Assembly: GCA_051275515.1 (NCBI GenBank)
Contig: JBNMOT010000008.1
Location: forward strand, 1 to 46,969
Reading direction: 5' to 3'
Origin: Oleispira sp051275515
GTDB taxonomy: Bacteria; Pseudomonadota; Gammaproteobacteria; Pseudomonadales; Oceanobacteraceae
DNA length: 46,969 nt
Positions 43,494 through 46,969 of the stretch are shown piece by piece. Position 1 is the first letter of the stretch. The number at the start of each line of letters is the position of its first letter. The position numbers were made by a program, and so were the translations under genes. Below the pieces are notes generated by a model. The model ran no database searches. It was not told the origin of the DNA and saw only the letters and a program-made list of their open reading frames with translations.

Positions 43494-44546
43494 TTAGCGT
43501 GGCAATGTGGGCAAAACGAAAGCAGCATGGTCGGTTGATAGTGCCATTAAAAAGGCAGTAATATCATTGATCTCTGACTCACTTAACGTGATTGCTTTCA
43601 TGCTGGGTGAAAGGTTGGTTTTGACGATGCCACCTTTGGCATAGTGCTCGACAACTGCTTTTAATGAGCCACCTGAACCATCATGAAAATAGGGTCCGGT
43701 ATCTGCAATATCTCTTAATGTTGGTGTTTTGAATGCACCTTTCATTAACCCTAAGGGTCTTTCAGCATAACGTCCCATGTCTGGGTTCTTATCACCAAAC
43801 GAGGCTAAACCAATGTTATGAAAGCCGTCATCTGTAAAGTTTGCGCCAGAATGACAAGAGGCACAGTTTCCTTGATCGGGGTTAACAAACAATTTGAAAC
43901 CATTGATCTCTTGAGCAGTCATGGCTGCAGCATCACCTCTGACCCAATGGTCAAAGGGCGAGTTATTACTAATGACTGTCCGTTCAAAAGAGGCTATCGA
44001 TTTAGCAATGGTTATTTCGTCAATTTTCTCACCTGGGAACGCCTTGGCAAAGCCAGCCTTATAACCGGGGTTACTCTGTAAGAAATTGAGTAATTTAGGA
44101 ATATCAGTATTCATCTCGACATTCGCCTGCATAGGCCCCATTGCTTGATCTTCTAACGATTTTTTGCGTCCATCCCACATTTGTATACTGTTATAGGCCG
44201 TATTGATGATCGTAGGGGAAGCTCGTCCCAAGACCATGCTGTTTACACCTTTTGCTGTCGGTAGCGCGTCGGACCAACCATAAACAGGGTTATGGCAAGT
44301 GGCACACGACATATTTCCCGCACCACTCAAACGATTGTCAAAAAACAATTTTTTGCCCAAATCTATTTTGGCGGCCGTCGGGTAGTTTTCGTTTGGAAAT
44401 GGCGGGTGGTCTGACAGTAACCATTGCTGGAGTGAGGCATGCCCGGACTTGAAACTGAAATCTTTGTACTCGGCTGACCATGACACCACCGAACACCCCA
44501 TAAGGCTTATCAATGCTATTATTTTACTGATGTGGTAATTCATCAT
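43494..44546 (-). CDS. Diheme cytochrome c peroxidase (MauG/CcpA family)
   Basis: This 350-residue periplasmic protein has a signal peptide (about 1-24) and two CxxCH haem sites, MSCATCHNP (about residue 80) and GNCASCHSG (about 235). Family motifs are GKKLFFDNRLSG, ASPTIINTAYNSIQMWDGR, ASFERTVIS, FKTPTLRDIADTGPYFHDGS. Bacterial members reduce hydrogen peroxide using cytochrome c or a cupredoxin as donor; MauG instead matures a tryptophylquinone cofactor. A Met (LMKGAFKTPTL) near the usual distal-ligand region favours a peroxidase, but I cannot be sure. It begins the run of redox genes and shares short spacers with the cupredoxin. Confidence 0.92.
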   Translation of the reverse strand: MMNYHISKIIALISLMGCSVVSWSAEYKDFSFKSGHASLQQWLLSDHPPFPNENYPTAAKIDLGKKLFFDNRLSGAGNMSCATCHNPVYGWSDALPTAKGVNSMVLGRASPTIINTAYNSIQMWDGRKKSLEDQAMGPMQANVEMNTDIPKLLNFLQSNPGYKAGFAKAFPGEKIDEITIAKSIASFERTVISNNSPFDHWVRGDAAAMTAQEINGFKLFVNPDQGNCASCHSGANFTDDGFHNIGLASFGDKNPDMGRYAERPLGLMKGAFKTPTLRDIADTGPYFHDGSGGSLKAVVEHYAKGGIVKTNLSPSMKAITLSESEINDITAFLMALSTDHAAFVLPTLPR

Positions 44547-44585
44547 ATTCTCCAGTTTTTGGAACCATTCAGACGACTAAATAGG

Positions 44586-46190
44586 TTAATGGAAACGGCC
44601 GACTAAGGTATTTAGTTGGTCAGCTGTACTTTGTAAATGAGTAGATAAACTACTTTGTTGAGAGACTGAATGATTCGTTCGCCCTGCCAACCCAGACAGT
44701 TCAGTGGCAAAAGCACCAATACTTTGTATTGTTTGCCTCTGATTTTCGACTAATTGCAAAACATCATTAAGATGAGTTCTTGCTCCAGAAACTTGCGCTT
44801 TCACACTCTCCGAGCCTTCAACACACTCTTCTAGCCCCGCTCGGCTCCCGTTGATGGCATCCGTAAAAAATTTAAGACTTGAGACCGTGTCATCAACAAT
44901 GCCCCTCATTTCTTGAGCCAATACCTCTATCTTTGAAACTGCCTCTCCACTACTTTGTGCAAGGTTACGCACTTCACCTGCCACCACCGAAAATCCTCGA
45001 CCGTGATCTCCAGCCCTAGCGGCTTCGATTGCCGCATTCAATGCCAACAGGTTTGTCTGCACTGAGATGCCGCTAATTTCATGACTAATTTTTTCAATAT
45101 TCTCTGTGGCTTGATTGAGTAAGTCCGTTTTCCCGACGCTAACTGCAATATTTTCTTGAAGTTGATTAAACTCATTGAGAATTTGTCCAACAGCTTTACT
45201 GGCATGCTCGGCTGCCCCAGTGGTAAGATCAGACAACTTGGTAGTTTCTATAATGTTATTTTCCGTTTGTTCTGAAAATGATATTAACGTTGAACTGTAC
45301 TCGTTGATTTTCTGCGCACCCTCATTTAACCAATCTGCTTGTTCAGATGCATTCTGAGCATTGTCGGTCACTTCATGAGCATGCTCATTTATGGTGTCTG
45401 TTTTTTCTCTTATCTCTTGAACAATTTTTTGGGTTGATTGAATGGCGCTCGACATCGAACTAATCGTTGACCCCAGCTCATCGGTACCATCATATTCTAA
45501 TTCTATATTTAGATTTCCTTCGGCAAAGCTCGCCTGGGCATTACGTATTTTTTTTAAGGGGACCAATAATTCTCTTAACAACCAAATACTGAAACTAGCA
45601 GCAAAGAGAGTTCCGACAATGAGCACAATCGCAAGCGTCTTTATAATGCGTTGTCCGTTATTGAAGTTGTCTTCGGTTTTTTTCAAAAGTGCTTTGGTTT
45701 CACTATTAGCCAAATTATTACCAATACTGATAATCTCTTCAAAATCACCTTTAAGTCTACTTAATTGCGCATAAGCCTCGATGTCATTATTCCGCTTGGC
45801 AAACTTCAAAATTTTCATTTGTCCTGGACGAAGCGCTTTCAACTTCGCTATTAGATCCATGACAGGGCTAGCCCCCTCAGTCAGCTGATTAAGTCTCTGT
45901 AGCGTCTCATCCAACTCGGCGGCGGCTTTAATAGCGGCAATGGTATGTTTTCGAATGTCTTGTTTGTTTTCAGCGACGATGACACTTTGCAGGGCGCGAT
46001 CAAAGTTTAGAATCGCAAACTGAGTATCAAGTGCACCTTGTTGCTGAGAAATTGAATGATTTACAAAATATTTAGTTGCACTATTTTGTTGATTAATATT
46101 AAAACTAGAAAATATTCCCATAAATATTCCCAGAAGTAACGGCAAGCCTGTGGCAACAGATAATTTTATTTTCCAAGAAATTGATTTCAC
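44586..46190 (-). CDS. Methyl-accepting chemotaxis protein
   Basis: This is a chemoreceptor of 534 residues. It has an N-terminal helix (about 9-29), a periplasmic four-helix-type sensor (about 30-190), a second membrane helix (about 191-212), a HAMP domain (about 213-270), and a long cytoplasmic signalling coiled coil. The hairpin tip ISGISVQTNLLALNAAIEAARAGDHGRGFSVVAGEVRNLAQ is the standard CheA/CheW-binding signature. No C-terminal NWETF-like CheR tether is seen. The start is a GTG with AAGGTG six bases upstream. It lies 39 nt upstream of the peroxidase gene, so it may be co-transcribed and may sense oxidants or redox state; this is inference. Confidence 0.95.
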   Translation of the reverse strand: MKSISWKIKLSVATGLPLLLGIFMGIFSSFNINQQNSATKYFVNHSISQQQGALDTQFAILNFDRALQSVIVAENKQDIRKHTIAAIKAAAELDETLQRLNQLTEGASPVMDLIAKLKALRPGQMKILKFAKRNNDIEAYAQLSRLKGDFEEIISIGNNLANSETKALLKKTEDNFNNGQRIIKTLAIVLIVGTLFAASFSIWLLRELLVPLKKIRNAQASFAEGNLNIELEYDGTDELGSTISSMSSAIQSTQKIVQEIREKTDTINEHAHEVTDNAQNASEQADWLNEGAQKINEYSSTLISFSEQTENNIIETTKLSDLTTGAAEHASKAVGQILNEFNQLQENIAVSVGKTDLLNQATENIEKISHEISGISVQTNLLALNAAIEAARAGDHGRGFSVVAGEVRNLAQSSGEAVSKIEVLAQEMRGIVDDTVSSLKFFTDAINGSRAGLEECVEGSESVKAQVSGARTHLNDVLQLVENQRQTIQSIGAFATELSGLAGRTNHSVSQQSSLSTHLQSTADQLNTLVGRFH

Positions 46191-46382
46191 AGTTCACCTT
46201 TATAGTCATACCTCACATATAGACTAGTCAAAAATAGACAGCTCGCCAGCTTTATATATTTTTATTGAAAATAGATAATTTTCATCTTGCAATGTATCTC
46301 CAAGGGATAATAAAAAAGTAGCTGTAATAAAAAATTTAGAGGCGATTGGGTACTTTAGGATAGGGAAACTTAAAAAGTAAGT
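46191..46382. other. Short intergenic region upstream of the chemoreceptor gene
   Basis: About 190 bp without a gene, AT-rich. It should contain the promoter of the chemoreceptor and redox cluster. No sharp -35/-10 pair was identified. Confidence 0.4.
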
Positions 46383-46507
46383 GGAGGTCGACGCAGGTAA
46401 AAATACGTGATCTGCAGCTGTTGTTAATGAGATTCTACTATTGCTGTTATTGATAGGCTACAAGATAAGCTTTTGTATTGAAGGCACGCTTTTGACTAAA
46501 GCAAAGC
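46383..46507 (-). repeat. Direct repeat copy 2 (IS66 tnpA fragment)
   Basis: About 125 bp align with 40521-40643 in the same orientation with several substitutions. Together the two copies frame the redox cluster at 40779-46190. Confidence 0.85.
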
Positions 46508-46610
46508 AGCTATTATTCACCATTAATTTTTTGTACTTATAAAAGCCAGAGGTAGATATGTTCTGTTGTTGCTCAAAGGTCTCGACCCAGTGCTTAGGTG
46601 ATTGTTTCAT
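46383..46610 (-). pseudogene. IS66 family tnpA remnant with in-frame stop
   Basis: The minus-strand frame starts MKQSPKHWVETFEQQQ, then ISTSGFYKYKKLM and NNSCFALVKSVPSIQKLIL. This recalls the small IS66 TnpA (Orf1) helix-turn-helix protein. An in-frame TAG follows, after which the same frame continues as PINNSNSRISLTTAADH, matching the copy at 40521-40643. tnpB and tnpC are missing. It is an inactive relic. Confidence 0.7.
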
Positions 46611-46715
46611 AAATTGATTCCGGTGGTCTGATTGGAATCCATCTATCAAGCCTTAGTATTAAAAGAGAGGTGTCTTTGGCTAGACACTTACCTCGCTCGC
46701 GTTATTACAAGCAAA

Positions 46716-46750
46716 AAAAATCCCCTCATGCAAAACATGAGAGGATTTTT
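46716..46750 (-). terminator. Rho-independent terminator of rnpB
   Basis: Inverted repeat TCCCCTCATG / CATGAGAGGA with a 5-nt loop is flanked by A and T runs. On the minus strand it lies right after the RNase P RNA 3' end and is followed by TTTTTTTT-like sequence. Its position and form are typical for rnpB. Confidence 0.9.
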
Positions 46751-46754
46751 AGAA

Positions 46755-46969
46755 TAGTTGGAGACGCCAGTAAGCCGGGTTTTGTCGAGGACAATCATTC
46801 ATCTAGGCCTGAAATTGCTCGCAGGCTCAAGCGATCTACCCGCTCTCAACGTGGGCCACGCCATAAGAGAGCCTATTTGATCTTGCTCCGGGTGGAGTTT
46901 ACCCTGCAACCAACTGTTACCAGTGGTCCGGTGCGCTCTTACCGCACCCTTTCAGCCTTACCTGTGCTC
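46755..46969 (-). ncRNA. rnpB: RNase P RNA (5' part outside window)
   Basis: This is the catalytic RNA of ribonuclease P, which matures tRNA 5' ends. On the minus strand the visible 3' two-thirds contains GAAAGGGTGCGGTAAGAGCG, then CCACCCGGAGCAAG, CCTAGATGAATGATTGTCC and the 3' end CCCGGCTTACTGGCG. These match the conserved P4, P8-P10 and 3' regions of bacterial A-type RNase P RNA. The 5' end lies beyond the window. A terminator follows. In Pseudomonas-type genomes rnpB lies just upstream of mraZ; here about 25 kb separate them. Confidence 0.95.

Noticed and set aside
40779..44546. Cupredoxin plus MauG-like peroxidase read as a methylamine dehydrogenase (mau) cluster
   Set aside because: No mauA or mauB subunit genes or mauE/mauD partners are present; the link to the GmaS-like ligase 8 kb away is not supported by shared regulation.
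1..46969. CRISPR array
   Set aside because: No regularly spaced repeat family was seen on either strand; the only repeats are the two IS66 fragments and isolated hairpins.

Overview
The window comes from a gammaproteobacterium. The evidence is the complete dcw (division and cell wall) cluster in gammaproteobacterial order, a MurE with the diaminopimelate-type DNPR motif, an LpxC (so a lipopolysaccharide outer membrane), and an RNase P RNA of the bacterial A type. Base composition is moderately AT-rich. A marine, Pseudomonas/Cellvibrio-like relative is plausible, but I cannot name a genus from sequence alone.

Region 1 (1-21.7 kb, all on the minus strand) is the dcw cluster. Read in transcription order it is mraZ, rsmH, ftsL, ftsI, murE, murF, mraY, murD, ftsW, murG, murC, ddlB, ftsQ, ftsA, ftsZ, lpxC, an M23 (LytM) peptidase gene, and secA, which runs off the left edge. 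Many junctions overlap by 1-4 nt, as in one translationally coupled transcript. Upstream of mraZ lies a clear 10-bp-periodic operator for MraZ. A strong hairpin ends the lpxC unit.

Region 2 (21.7-46.7 kb) is accessory DNA. It lies between mraZ and rnpB, which are close neighbours in Pseudomonas-type genomes. It holds, from left to right: an acyl-CoA dehydrogenase gene divergent from a Spinster-like MFS transporter; a lipoprotein amidohydrolase; a five-gene plus-strand operon (TIM-barrel isomerase-like protein, membrane di-iron desaturase/hydroxylase, and a complete SsuABC/TauABC-like ABC importer); a convergent TetR/AcrR-type regulator; a glutamine-synthetase-like ligase of the GlnT/GmaS type; and a divergent MetX-like alpha/beta hydrolase. 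A 22-bp dyad between the ligase and hydrolase genes closely resembles a site upstream of the five-gene operon. I therefore infer that the TetR protein controls all these genes as one regulon. This is the best candidate here for an undescribed pathway.

Region 3 (35.6-40 kb, within the island) is a run of minus-strand genes of little-known function: a membrane protein, a small helical protein, a lipoprotein, a class 3 lipase and a membrane-anchored fumarylacetoacetate-hydrolase-family protein. They are separated by imperfect inverted repeats, one of which resembles an integron attC site.

Region 4 (40.3-46.7 kb) is a minus-strand redox cluster: a chemoreceptor, a diheme peroxidase, a cupredoxin, a diheme cytochrome c, and the MsrP/MsrQ periplasmic methionine-sulfoxide reductase. 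It is bracketed by two directly repeated IS66-type remnants. The window ends inside rnpB, on the minus strand and followed by its own terminator.
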